40,741 nt of DNA from Nonomuraea candida. Lineage in GTDB: Bacteria; Actinomycetota; Actinomycetes; Streptosporangiales; Streptosporangiaceae. The position numbers were made by a program, and so were the translations under genes. The notes below the pieces were generated by a model. It was not told the origin of the DNA and did no database searches. It saw only the letters and a program-made list of their open reading frames with translations. Within the stretch, counting starts at the first letter, position 1, and the number at the start of each line of letters is the position of its first letter. Positions 15,945-26,022 of this stretch are shown here, piece after piece. The stretch is from contig NZ_JOAG01000064.1 of the NCBI RefSeq assembly GCF_000725485.1, positions 1-40,741 of the forward strand. The letters run 5' to 3'.

Positions 15945-15991
15945 GAGGAGGACGGCCGGGGAGGACGGCCGGGGAATCACCCGTCCTCCTC
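15945..15991. terminator. Hairpin at convergent gene ends
   Basis: GAGGAGGACGG (15945-15955) pairs with CCGTCCTCCTC (15981-15991), eleven base pairs. The loop contains a direct repeat of GAGGACGGCCGGG. It lies between the small membrane protein (plus) and the ABC ATPase (minus), overlapping the last codons of the latter, and may act on both. Confidence 0.5.
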
Positions 15992-16735
15992 CTTGAGCCG
16001 TTCGAAGACGAGCTGGGTGCGGCGCACGGCGCGCACGGTGTACACCTGGGAGATCAGCTCGGGGGTGAGCACCTGGTCCGGCGGGCCGCCCGCCAGCACG
16101 CGGCCGGCGCTCATGACGTACAGGCGGTCGCAGAACGCGGCGGCCTGGTTGAGGTCGTGCAGCACGGCCAGCGTGGCCAGGCCCAGCTCGGCGCCCAGCT
16201 CGCGCACCAGGTGCAGGATCTCCAGCTGGTGGCGGACGTCCAGGTGGGAGGTGGGCTCGTCGAGCAGGAGCAGGCGGGTCTCCTGCACCAGGGCGCGGGC
16301 GACGAGGGCGCGCTGCTTCTCCCCGCCCGACAGGGTGGCGTAGATGCGCTCCTGCGCGCCCGCCAGGCCGACCCGGTCCAGGGCCCGCGCGCACCGCTCC
16401 TCGTCCTCGGCGGCGGCGCGCTCGTACGGGGTGCGGCCCATGAGCACCACCTCCCCGACGGTGAAGTCGAGCTCGGCGGGCGTCTCCTGGGCGACGACGG
16501 CGGTGCGCCGGGCGGACTCGCGCCAGGACAGGCCGTGCACGTCATCGCCGTCCACGGTGATGAGCCCGGACGCCGGCCGCAGCGCCCGGTAGATCGTGCG
16601 CATCAGGGTGGACTTGCCGCAGCCGTTCGGCCCGACCAGGCAGACGAACTCGCCGTCGTCCACCAGCAGGTCGGCCTCGTGCACGATGGGGCGGCCGTCG
16701 AGGTGCACCGACACGCCCCGCACGTCGAGCCTCAT
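15977..16735 (-). CDS. Metal/metallophore ABC importer, ATP-binding protein (FecE/FepC-type)
   Basis: A 252-residue ATPase of the iron-siderophore/cobalamin importer group. Walker A is GPNGCGKS (35-42), the signature is TLSGGEKQRALVARAL, and Walker B with the D-loop is LLLLDEPTSHLD. The switch His is in AVLHDLNQAA. The start ATG at 16735 overlaps the permease stop (ATGA). It powers import through the permease encoded just upstream. The cargo is not told by this subunit; a Nur-like site in front of the operon hints at nickel. Confidence 0.92.
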   Translation of the reverse strand: MRLDVRGVSVHLDGRPIVHEADLLVDDGEFVCLVGPNGCGKSTLMRTIYRALRPASGLITVDGDDVHGLSWRESARRTAVVAQETPAELDFTVGEVVLMGRTPYERAAAEDEERCARALDRVGLAGAQERIYATLSGGEKQRALVARALVQETRLLLLDEPTSHLDVRHQLEILHLVRELGAELGLATLAVLHDLNQAAAFCDRLYVMSAGRVLAGGPPDQVLTPELISQVYTVRAVRRTQLVFERLKEEDG

Positions 16736-17835
16736 CCGACGGTCACCGCCCGGTCCACGGAGCGGCGGCGCAGCAGCCACAGGAAGAACGGCACGCCGAA
16801 CAGCGCGGTGACGATGCTCAGCGCCAGCTCCTGCGGCGCGTTGATGGTGCGCGCCGCGAGGTCCACGAGCTGCAGGAACGCCGCCCCGAGCAGCGCGGTG
16901 ACGGGCAGCACCCGGCGGTGGTCGGCGCCGACGAGCAGGCGGGCCGCGTGCGGCACGATCAGCCCGACGAACGCGATCGCGCCGCTGGTGGCCACCAGCA
17001 CGCCGACCAGCAGGGAGGTCAGCACGAAGAGCGTGATCCGCAGGCGGTGCACGTTGACGCCGAGGGAGACGGCGGTCTCCTCGCCGGCGGTCAGCGCGTT
17101 GAGCTGCCGGTGCTGCAGCAGCAGGTAGACCAGGCCGGCGGCCAGGACGGCCGTGGGCAGCGGCAGCATCTCCCAGCGGGCCCCGCCGAGGCTGCCCATC
17201 AGCCAGAACAGCACCTGCTGGGCCGCCCGGCCGCTCTGGGCCTGCTGGAGCACGAAGCTGTAGAGGGCCTGGAAGAGGTAGGCCAGCGCCACCCCGGCCA
17301 GCACCAGCCGGGACGGCGTGATCTTGCCGGAGCGCTGCGCCAGCACGTACACCAGCCCCAGGGCCAGCAGGGAGCCGGCGAAGGCCGCGCCCGACAACGA
17401 CAGCCCGCCCAGCGTCCCGGCGCCCAGGATGAGCACGAGCACCGCCCCGAACGAGGCGCCGGAGGAGATGCCGAGCAGGAACGGGTCGGCCAGCGGGTTG
17501 CGCACCAGCGCCTGCAGCACCGCTCCGACCACCGCCAGCCCGGCCCCGACCAGCAGCGCCAGCAGCGCGCGCGGCAGCCGGAACTCCCAGACGATCTGCT
17601 CCTGCACCGGCGTCCAGGTGTGCGGGACCAGGCCGGGCACCAGGCGGTCGGCGACGATGCCCCACGTCTGCGGCAGCGCGACGGGCACCGCGCCGATGCT
17701 GACGGCCAGCCACGTCGCGGCGACCACGGCCACGGCCAGCGCGGCGACGAGCGCGGTGTACCGGGCGCGCCGGCGGGGCCGGGCGCCGCCCGCGGGCTTG
17801 GCCGGGGCGCGCTCCTGCCGGGTTTCGCTGGTCAT
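16732..17835 (-). CDS. Metal/metallophore ABC importer, FecCD-type permease
   Basis: A 367-residue permease with about ten membrane helices after a basic cytoplasmic N-terminus (ARPRRRARYTALVAAL). Family hallmarks are visible: IVWEFRLPRALLALLVGAGLA, LQALVRNPLADPFLLGISSGAS in overlapping view, and the ATPase-contact region SGAIAFVGLIVPHAARLLVG. It is a single permease, so it should work as a homodimer. Both its ends overlap neighbours by ATGA, a tight three-gene operon. Confidence 0.92.
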   Translation of the reverse strand: MTSETRQERAPAKPAGGARPRRRARYTALVAALAVAVVAATWLAVSIGAVPVALPQTWGIVADRLVPGLVPHTWTPVQEQIVWEFRLPRALLALLVGAGLAVVGAVLQALVRNPLADPFLLGISSGASFGAVLVLILGAGTLGGLSLSGAAFAGSLLALGLVYVLAQRSGKITPSRLVLAGVALAYLFQALYSFVLQQAQSGRAAQQVLFWLMGSLGGARWEMLPLPTAVLAAGLVYLLLQHRQLNALTAGEETAVSLGVNVHRLRITLFVLTSLLVGVLVATSGAIAFVGLIVPHAARLLVGADHRRVLPVTALLGAAFLQLVDLAARTINAPQELALSIVTALFGVPFFLWLLRRRSVDRAVTVG

Positions 17836-18842
17836 GACGTGAACGCGTCGGGGTGCAGGAAGCGGGCGATGTCGACGATCGCCAGGAGGTTGCGGTAGCC
17901 GGGGTGCTGGGCGGCCACCGGCACCGGGAGCACCCGCTTGTCCTTGGCGGCGGGGCTGTTCCTGGCGATGGACAGGGCGTCGGCGGTCTTGGCCTCGATG
18001 CTGGGCATCGTCTCGCCGCGCAGGGTGGCGTACTCGCTGACCAGGATGGCCTCGGGCTGCGCGGCGCTGATCTGCTCCACGCTGACCTCGGTGTAGTCGC
18101 CCTTGACGCCGGCCAGCACGTTCTGCCCGCCGGCGGCGGTGATCATCTGGTTGGTGATGCCGGAGCCGCCGTAGGCGTTGATCGGCCCCTTGCCGCCGTC
18201 GGTGGCCAGCACCTTGACCGGCGGCCGGCCGGCGACGCGGGCGCGGACGTCGTCGAGCTTGCCGCGCAGCTCGGCGACCAGCTTGTCGGCGCGGTCGGAG
18301 ACGCCGAAGATCTTGCCGAGGTTCTGCAGGTCGGTGAAGGTGTCGTCGAGGGTGAACTCGAGCGTCTCCTCCGGGCTGCACCAGCCGCCGAGGATGTAGA
18401 CGGGCGAGCCGGCGGCGTCGAGCTCCTCCACGGTGGCGTAGCCGCCGCCGGCGTCGAAGCTGGCCATCGCGTTGTCCAGGACGAAGTCCGCGCCCTGGGC
18501 GAGCATGACCTCCTTCTGCGGCAGCATGATCGTCGAGGAGATCTCGGGGATCTTGTCGTAGATCTCCTTCTGGCCGGGCAGGAACGCGCTCTCGGAGAAG
18601 TTCGTCCGCCCCTTGATCCGGTCGCCGAGGCCGAGGGCGGCCAGGGTCTCCAGGGCGGGGTGGTAGCCGGTGACGACCTTGGCGGGCGGCTTGTCGAAGG
18701 TGAGCTTGCGGCCGCAGTTCTCGACGGTGACGGGGAAACCGGCCTGCGGCGCGGCGGCGGGGGCGGCTTGCCGGGCGGCGGGCGCCTGCCCGCAGGCCGT
18801 CAGCGTCAGGACCGCCGTGGCCAGGGCGAGCAGCTTCCTCAT
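17832..18842 (-). CDS. Metal/metallophore ABC importer, substrate-binding lipoprotein (FecB/FepB-type)
   Basis: A 336-residue class III solute-binding protein. The lipoprotein signal is MRKLLALATAVLTLTAC with the lipidated Cys at 17. The first lobe begins VTVENCGRKLTFDKPPAKVV and GYHPALETLAALGLGDRI; a long linking helix lies near DLQNLGKIFGVSDRADKLV; the second lobe has NAYGGSGITNQMITAAGGQNVLA. It carries several His, Glu and Asp and a Cys in ILGGWCSPEETL near the cleft. The ligand may be an iron-, nickel- or cobalt-chelate. The upstream Nur-like site favours nickel (inference); a cobalamin riboswitch was looked for and not seen. Confidence 0.9.
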   Translation of the reverse strand: MRKLLALATAVLTLTACGQAPAARQAAPAAAPQAGFPVTVENCGRKLTFDKPPAKVVTGYHPALETLAALGLGDRIKGRTNFSESAFLPGQKEIYDKIPEISSTIMLPQKEVMLAQGADFVLDNAMASFDAGGGYATVEELDAAGSPVYILGGWCSPEETLEFTLDDTFTDLQNLGKIFGVSDRADKLVAELRGKLDDVRARVAGRPPVKVLATDGGKGPINAYGGSGITNQMITAAGGQNVLAGVKGDYTEVSVEQISAAQPEAILVSEYATLRGETMPSIEAKTADALSIARNSPAAKDKRVLPVPVAAQHPGYRNLLAIVDIARFLHPDAFTS

Positions 18843-18990
18843 GATCCGGCTCCCGCCCGTGACGGTGCGCTGTCGCGAGTGGGCGGCGTGGGCGGGGTGG
18901 TGCGGGGCGGGCGGATCATGCGGTGCGTCTCCGGAAAGTGCGACGTGGGACGATTGCTACTGGCACCGCCATTCTGCCCATACGTCGCAA

Positions 18991-19007
18991 TTGCCAGCAA
19001 ATTGCAT
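18991..19007 (-). promoter_or_regulatory. Nur-like box in front of the ABC importer
   Basis: TTGCCA (18991-18996), five bases, TTGCAT (19002-19007): ten of twelve positions match the TTGCAA-N5-TTGCAA symmetry of the perfect site before the superoxide dismutase gene. On the minus strand TTGCTG and CAGAAT, 18 bases apart, form a plausible promoter that this site overlaps. The rest of the 361-base gap (18843-19203) shows no gene, only GC-rich sequence. Confidence 0.5.
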
Positions 19008-19203
19008 GAAGCCTCCCAGTACGCCCGGGGCGTGAAGGGATGGCACGGGCGTTGGGAGGCGTGTCCGTGGCGATGCCGGAGCCGTACGGGGCCGCGCCCG
19101 TTCTGTGCGGCGGGGAGAGGCGGCGTTTGCGGGGTGGGAGAGGGCGGCGCCCGCCTGGCCCCGCGGACCAAGCTCAGGTCAGGCGGGCGTCGCCGGCATC
19201 AGG

Positions 19204-19806
19204 CTAGACGCCGCGGGCGGCGTCGTAGCGGGCGATCACGTCGGTCCAGTTGATCAGGCCCCACAGTTTCTCCACGTAGTCCGGGCGGACGTTGCGGTAC
19301 TGCAGGTAGTAGGCGTGCTCCCAGGCGTCGAACACCAGCAGCGGGGTGGTGTTCATGCCGACGTTGCCGTGGTGGTCGTAGACCTGCTCGACCACCAGGC
19401 GGCGGCCGAGCGGCTCCCAGGCCAGCACGCCCCAGCCGGAGCCCTGCACGGTCGCCGTGGCCGTGGTGAGCTGCTTCTTGAAGGCGTCGAAGGAGCCGAA
19501 GTGCTCGGTGATCGCCTCGCCCAGCTCGCCGTCGGGGCGGTCGCCGCCGTCGGGGGACAGGTTCTGCCAGAAGATCGTGTGCAGGACGTGCCCGGACAGG
19601 TTGAACGCGAACGTCTTCTCCAGCCCGACCAGGCCCCCGAACTCGCCCTTGTCGCGCGCCTCGGCCAGCCGCTCCAGGGTGTCGTTGGCGCCCTTGACGT
19701 AGGCCGCGTGGTGCTTGGCGTGGTGCAACTCCAGGATCTCGCCGGTGATCGCGGGCTCCAGGGCCGCGTAGTCATAGGGCATGTCGGGGAGGGTGTACTG
19801 ACCCAT
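19204..19806 (-). CDS. sodF: Superoxide dismutase, Fe/Mn family
   Basis: A 200-residue cytosolic enzyme turning superoxide into oxygen and hydrogen peroxide. Metal ligands are at H28 ([13 protein letters not shown]), the [12 protein letters not shown]is, and the [12 protein letters not shown]sp and His. [13 protein letters not shown] and [15 protein letters not shown] are typical. GGAGG lies ten bases before ATG 19806. A perfect Nur-like box sits in the promoter, as known for the iron SOD gene sodF of Streptomyces, which is shut off when nickel allows the Ni-SOD to be used. The symbol follows that logic; the metal itself cannot be read from sequence. Confidence 0.9.
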   Translation of the reverse strand: MGQYTLPDMPYDYAALEPAITGEILELHHAKHHAAYVKGANDTLERLAEARDKGEFGGLVGLEKTFAFNLSGHVLHTIFWQNLSPDGGDRPDGELGEAITEHFGSFDAFKKQLTTATATVQGSGWGVLAWEPLGRRLVVEQVYDHHGNVGMNTTPLLVFDAWEHAYYLQYRNVRPDYVEKLWGLINWTDVIARYDAARGV

Positions 19807-19832
19807 GGCTGACTATCCTCCAAAGATTATTA

Positions 19833-19851
19833 GTTGCAAACTCTTTGCAAC
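19833..19851 (-). promoter_or_regulatory. Nur box before the superoxide dismutase gene
   Basis: GTTGCAAACTCTTTGCAAC is a perfect 19-base palindrome (eight-base arms, three-base centre), equal to TTGCAA-N5-TTGCAA. It lies 27 bases before the start codon, between TTGTTG and TAATCT, which would serve as -35 and -10, so a bound repressor would block transcription. This is the arrangement of the Nur operator as I recall it from Streptomyces sodF. Confidence 0.75.
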
Positions 19852-19996
19852 AACCATAGCCCCGCAACTGGTTCGCGTCATGCGCGGCAGGCCGAACGGC
19901 TCATGTCCTGTACGGCGGGCCGGCCGGCCCGCGTCATGCGCGGCACGCCGGCGACGTCCCCGGCCCGGCGCCTCCGGGGCCGGGCCGGGGATCCGC

Positions 19997-22450
19997 TCAG
20001 GAGGGTTCCGGGGGCGTCTCCTGGAGGCCGGCGAGGTGGGTGCGGATCGCCGCGGCGCTGGTCTCCTCGTCCTCCGTGTGCTCCAGTCCCAGGGCGGTGA
20101 GGACGGACAGCGCCCGGCGCCAGTGATGACCGGCCTGCTCGCGCCGGCCGAGCGCGTGGTAGGCGTGGGCCAGGCCGTCGTGCGCCCGCGCCTGGTCCCG
20201 CGGCTGGCCGAGCCCGGTGGCCAGGTCCAGGGCCGCACGGTGCCTGCCGAGAGCCCCGCGCGGGTCCCCGAGCGCCCCGGCCAGCCGGCCCAGCCCCTGC
20301 AGAGCCTCGAACTGCCAGTTGCGGTTGCCGATCCGCCGCGCGATCTCCAGCGCCTCCCCGTACGCCTCACCGGCCTGCTCGTGACGCCCGAACCGCAGGT
20401 GGATGGCGCCCAGCGAGATGACGATGCCCAGCGTGGTGACCATGTCGACGTCCACGCTGCGGCTGCCGATGGAGCGGCTCAGGTTCAGCGCCAGGGTGAA
20501 GCAGGCCGTCGCCTCCTCGTAGTTCCCCCGCAGGCGCTGAATGTGCCCGAGCCCGCTCAGCGCCCGCAGCTCCCCGGTCGGATGGCCGATGGCGCGGGCC
20601 AGCTCCATCGCCCGGGTGAACGCCTCGGCGGCCTGCGCGTGCCGTCCCTGGTCCCGGGCGATCCAGCCCCGCCCGGCCAGCGCCTCCATCTCGCCGACCC
20701 GGTGGCCCGCCGTACGGGCCAGGGCCAGGGCCTGCTCGAAGCAGTGCACGGACTCGGCGTAGCGGCAGCCCAGCCGGTGGAGGTGGCCGAGCCCGATCAG
20801 GGCCCGCAGCTCGCCCACCCGGAGCCGCGTGGTGCGGGCGATCTCCAGCGCGTACGTGAAGCCGTCGAAGGCCTCGGCGTTGCGCCCCTGGCCCCGGTAG
20901 ACCTCGCCGAGACCCAGCAGGGCGGTCAGCTCCCCGGCCGGGTCGCCCGCCCTCCTGGCCACGACCAGCGCCAGGCCCAGGACGGAGGCCGCCTCGTCGT
21001 ACCGGCCCCGGTTCCACAACCAGCGCTGCAGGGCCGCCGACAGGCGCAGCACGTGATCGGGCCGGCCGTGATCGGCCGCCAGCCGTACCGTGGCCAGGAG
21101 ATTGCCCGCCTCGGCCTCCAGCCAGGCCGCGGCGCCGGCGGGCGCGGGCCGGTCCAGGGAACGGGACGGGGGTAAGGGAGAGCCGGTCGTCCCGGGCGGG
21201 GTGGCGGGGGGCGTGGCGGCCTCGTAGGGGTACAGGGCGTTCATGGCCGCCGTCACCGCGTGGCCGTAGTGGTCGAACAGGCGGGTCAGGGCGGCCCGGC
21301 GCGCCGCCTCGCCCTCCTCGGCCGCCGCCGCCCGCCCGGCGTGGTCGCGTACGAGGTCGTGGAAGCGGTAGCGGCCGAGCTCCGGCTCCTGCAGCAGGTG
21401 CACGTCGATCAGCCGTTCGAGGACCCGCCGGGCGGCGGGCACGTTCACGCCGAGGAGGGCCGCCGCCGCGCCGGCCGCCAGGTCGGCGCCCGGATGGAGG
21501 CTCAGCAGCCGGTAGGCCCGCCGCTGCTCGCCGGTGAGCTGCCTGAAGGACAGCTCCAGCGCCGCGGTGACGCTGCGCTGCCCGGCCTCGAGCTCGCCCA
21601 GGCGGTCGTCCTGCTCGCGCAGCCGCTCCAGGAGATGGGCGACGCTCCAGGCGGGGAAGGCCCGCAGCCGGGCCGCGGCCAGCCGGATCGCCAGCGGGAG
21701 CAGCCCGCACAGGCCCACCAGCTCGTCCAGCGCCCTGCCCGGCGTGCCGGCCAGCCGCTCGTCACCCGCGGTACGGGCGAACAACGTGATGGCGTCCGCC
21801 ACCGGCAGGACGTCCAGCGACACCGTGTGCGCCCCGTCCAGGCCGGTCAGCCGCCGCCGGCTGGTGATCAGCACCCGGCACGCCGGGCCGCCCGGCAGCA
21901 GCGGCCGCACCTGCTCCTCGCTGACGGCGTTGTCCAGGACGATCAGGACCTTCCGGTCCGCCAGCAGGCTGCGGTACAGCGCGGCGCGATCGTCCGGGTG
22001 GGAGGGGATCTCCTCACCCGGCACCCCCAGGGCGCGCAGCAGGCGGCCGAGGGCGTCCCCCGGCTCCACCGGCTCGACCCGCGGATGGCAGCCGTGCAGG
22101 TCGAGGAAGACCTGCCCGCCGGGGAAGCGCGGCGCGAGCCGGTGGGCGGCGTGCACGGCCAGGGCGGTCTTCCCGATCCCCGCCATCCCGTCGATCGCCA
22201 TGATCCGCACACCCCCGCCGGTCTCCACGGCGGCCCCGGCCACGGCGGCCCTCAGGCCGCTCCCGGCCCCGGCGGCACCCACGGCGCCCCCGGTCTCCAC
22301 GGTGCCCCCGGTCTCCACGGTGCCCCCGGTCGCGGTCTCGGCTTTCGGCTCCGGGGCGGTTTCCGTTCCCATGGCGTCCAGGAGCGCCAGTTCGGCCGAG
22401 CGGCCCACGAACACCGGCACATCCGCGGGTAGCTGGCGCGGCGTCGACAC
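19997..22450 (-). CDS. AfsR-like STAND NTPase with TPR repeats, no DNA-binding domain
   Basis: An 817-residue protein. It opens with PRQLPADVPVFVGRSAEL, the junction seen after the DNA-binding part of AfsR/SARP-type proteins. A Thr/Gly-rich insert (TGGTVETGGTVETGG) follows. The NB-ARC domain has the P-loop GMAGIGKT (88-95) and Walker B KVLIVLDNA, then ARC helices to about 420. The C-terminal half is a run of tetratricopeptide repeats. No SARP, OmpR or XRE domain is found upstream: the longer in-frame reading to 22771 is Arg/Pro-rich noise. GTG at 22450 is the best start, with no clear ribosome binding site. It should act as an ATP-driven switch or scaffold; partner unknown. Confidence 0.8.
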   Translation of the reverse strand: MSTPRQLPADVPVFVGRSAELALLDAMGTETAPEPKAETATGGTVETGGTVETGGAVGAAGAGSGLRAAVAGAAVETGGGVRIMAIDGMAGIGKTALAVHAAHRLAPRFPGGQVFLDLHGCHPRVEPVEPGDALGRLLRALGVPGEEIPSHPDDRAALYRSLLADRKVLIVLDNAVSEEQVRPLLPGGPACRVLITSRRRLTGLDGAHTVSLDVLPVADAITLFARTAGDERLAGTPGRALDELVGLCGLLPLAIRLAAARLRAFPAWSVAHLLERLREQDDRLGELEAGQRSVTAALELSFRQLTGEQRRAYRLLSLHPGADLAAGAAAALLGVNVPAARRVLERLIDVHLLQEPELGRYRFHDLVRDHAGRAAAAEEGEAARRAALTRLFDHYGHAVTAAMNALYPYEAATPPATPPGTTGSPLPPSRSLDRPAPAGAAAWLEAEAGNLLATVRLAADHGRPDHVLRLSAALQRWLWNRGRYDEAASVLGLALVVARRAGDPAGELTALLGLGEVYRGQGRNAEAFDGFTYALEIARTTRLRVGELRALIGLGHLHRLGCRYAESVHCFEQALALARTAGHRVGEMEALAGRGWIARDQGRHAQAAEAFTRAMELARAIGHPTGELRALSGLGHIQRLRGNYEEATACFTLALNLSRSIGSRSVDVDMVTTLGIVISLGAIHLRFGRHEQAGEAYGEALEIARRIGNRNWQFEALQGLGRLAGALGDPRGALGRHRAALDLATGLGQPRDQARAHDGLAHAYHALGRREQAGHHWRRALSVLTALGLEHTEDEETSAAAIRTHLAGLQETPPEPS

Positions 22451-22519
22451 GCCGTGCCCCGGCGCGGCGCCGCCCGGCCCGGCGGGGACGGCCGCGGCGC
22501 CGGGAGCCGGCGCCGGGTC

Positions 22520-22642
22520 GTCGGGGCGTCGTTCTCCGACCGGGACGCGCTGCTGACCGGCACGGGACGGCGCGCCCCGACCCTCGCCGAGCGGGCCGAG
22601 CTGGGCGACCTGGCCAAGCGGCTCCCGCTCGTCCTCGGCTGA
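22520..22642 (+). pseudogene. Possible C-terminal gene remnant
   Basis: A plus-strand frame with almost only G/C third positions reads SFSDRDALLTGTGRRAPTL, then AERAELGDLAKRLPLVLG and a stop at 22640-22642. No start or domain precedes it. It lies in the 22451-22840 gap where the missing N-terminal part of the STAND gene would be expected; nothing else gene-like is seen in the gap. It may be chance. Confidence 0.25.
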
Positions 22643-22767
22643 GCCCCGCCGAACCGCCCGCACACGCCCCGCGCCGCCGCACACGCACCTGGCCGCCCGC
22701 CTGCGCACCGGGGCGTTCGCCTGCGCACCCGGGCGTCCGGCCGCGCCGACCCCGTACGTGATGCCGC

Positions 22768-22797
22768 TCACATTCCGGCGGACGCGTCACACTCCGG
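22768..22797 (+). promoter_or_regulatory. Direct repeat upstream of the ECF41 sigma gene
   Basis: TCACATTCCGG (22768-22778) and TCACACTCCGG (22787-22797) are 19 bases apart, about two helix turns. They stand 44 bases before the first start codon of the leader ORF. They contain the TCACA element expected in autoregulated ECF41 promoters, but no CGTC follows at the right distance, so their role is open. Confidence 0.35.
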
Positions 22798-22840
22798 GCG
22801 CTCCCGCGCTCTCAGGAGGCGTGAGCGAAGGAGACCCGCG

Positions 22841-22934
22841 ATGACCCAGGCGACGACCCGCGCGATGACCCACGCGATGACCCACGCGACGACCACGCCC
22901 CGGACCGGCGCGGGACCGGCGCGGGCGGCCCGCC

Positions 22935-22942
<8 letters not shown>
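22841..22942 (+). CDS. 33-codon upstream ORF overlapping the sigma gene start
   Basis: ATG 22841 has a strong ribosome binding site (AAGGAG, seven bases away), while the sigma start at 22935 has none. The ORF encodes MTQATTRAMTHAMTHATTT followed by an Arg/Ala tail and stops at 22940-22942, just past the sigma ATG and in another frame. A 12-base unit ATGACCCACGCG is repeated in tandem. Ribosomes ending here could restart on the sigma gene. Whether the peptide itself matters is unknown. Confidence 0.5.
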
Positions 22943-25312
<2,370 letters not shown>

Positions 25313-25335
25313 TCACCGCACCCGGGGACGGGCGG

Positions 25336-25875
25336 TCAGGGCATGCCGAGCGACTCCTCCAGGTAGGCCATCGCCCCCACGGGCTCCTCGGCGAAGAAGA
25401 CCAGGTCGGTGAGGGGACGCGGCAGGAAACCCTCGTCCTCCATGCGCCGGAACTGCTCCTTGAGCCCGTCGTAGAAGCCCGCCGTGTTGAGCAGCACGAC
25501 GGGCTTGTCGGTGTGCCCGTGCTTCTTCAGCTCCAGGATCTCGGTGGCCTCGTCCAGCGTGCCGGTGCCGCCGACCATGATGACCACGGCGTCGGCCTTT
25601 TCCAGCAGCAGCTTCTTGCGCTCGGCGAGGTCGGCCGCGATCACCATGTCGTCCACCCCGCGGCGCGCCTTGGCGGCCAGGAAGTCCACCGAGACGCCCA
25701 TGAGCCGCCCGCCCGCCTCGTGCACCCCGTCGGCCACCACCTTCATCAGGCCCACGTCGGAGCCGCCCCACACCAGCGTGTGGCCGCCCCTTCCGACCAG
25801 CTCGGCGAACTCGCGGGCGGGCCGCGTGTAGGTCTCGGACAGGTCGGCGGCGGACAGGAAGACACAGATGTTCAT
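25336..25875 (-). CDS. LOG-family protein (cytokinin riboside 5'-monophosphate phosphoribohydrolase type)
   Basis: A 179-residue single-domain Rossmann protein. The LOG signature is present as VIMVGGTGTLDEATEILELKK (P-G-G-x-G-T-x-x-E type, here starting VGG), with WGGSDVGLMKVVADGVHEAGG earlier. Such enzymes split nucleoside 5'-monophosphates into base and ribose phosphate. ATG 25875 (MNICVFLSAADLS) is the usual start of the family. It lies alone between a possible terminator and the dgdA gene. Substrate here unknown. Confidence 0.85.
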   Translation of the reverse strand: MNICVFLSAADLSETYTRPAREFAELVGRGGHTLVWGGSDVGLMKVVADGVHEAGGRLMGVSVDFLAAKARRGVDDMVIAADLAERKKLLLEKADAVVIMVGGTGTLDEATEILELKKHGHTDKPVVLLNTAGFYDGLKEQFRRMEDEGFLPRPLTDLVFFAEEPVGAMAYLEESLGMP

Positions 25876-25919
25876 GGGCACCACCGTAAGGGGACGCAAG
25901 GGACGCCCCGTACGCCGGT

Positions 25920-25952
25920 GGCGCCCCGGCCCATGCGCCGGGCCGGGGCGCC
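25920..25952 (-). terminator. 13-bp hairpin downstream of the oxoacid dehydrogenase operon
   Basis: GGCGCCCCGGCCC (25920-25932) pairs perfectly with GGGCCGGGGCGCC (25940-25952), loop of seven. It lies 70 bases beyond the E2 stop on the minus strand and just before the LOG gene, so it should end the operon. No T-run is present, as is common at this GC content. Confidence 0.65.
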
Positions 25953-26022
25953 GGGCCCAGGTGCCGGGCCGGGGCGTCGGGGTTCGGCTGTCCGGCTGTG
26001 GTGCCGGGCTCAGGCGTCTGGT

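Noticed and set aside
18843..19030. Cobalamin riboswitch in front of the FecBCD-type importer
   Set aside because: No conserved cobalamin-box sequence or matching stems were found on the minus strand; the Nur-like site is the only clear signal.
22451..22771. N-terminal extension of the STAND protein to 22771
   Set aside because: Arg/Pro-rich, no DNA-binding motif and no ribosome binding site; the domain starts after GTG 22450.
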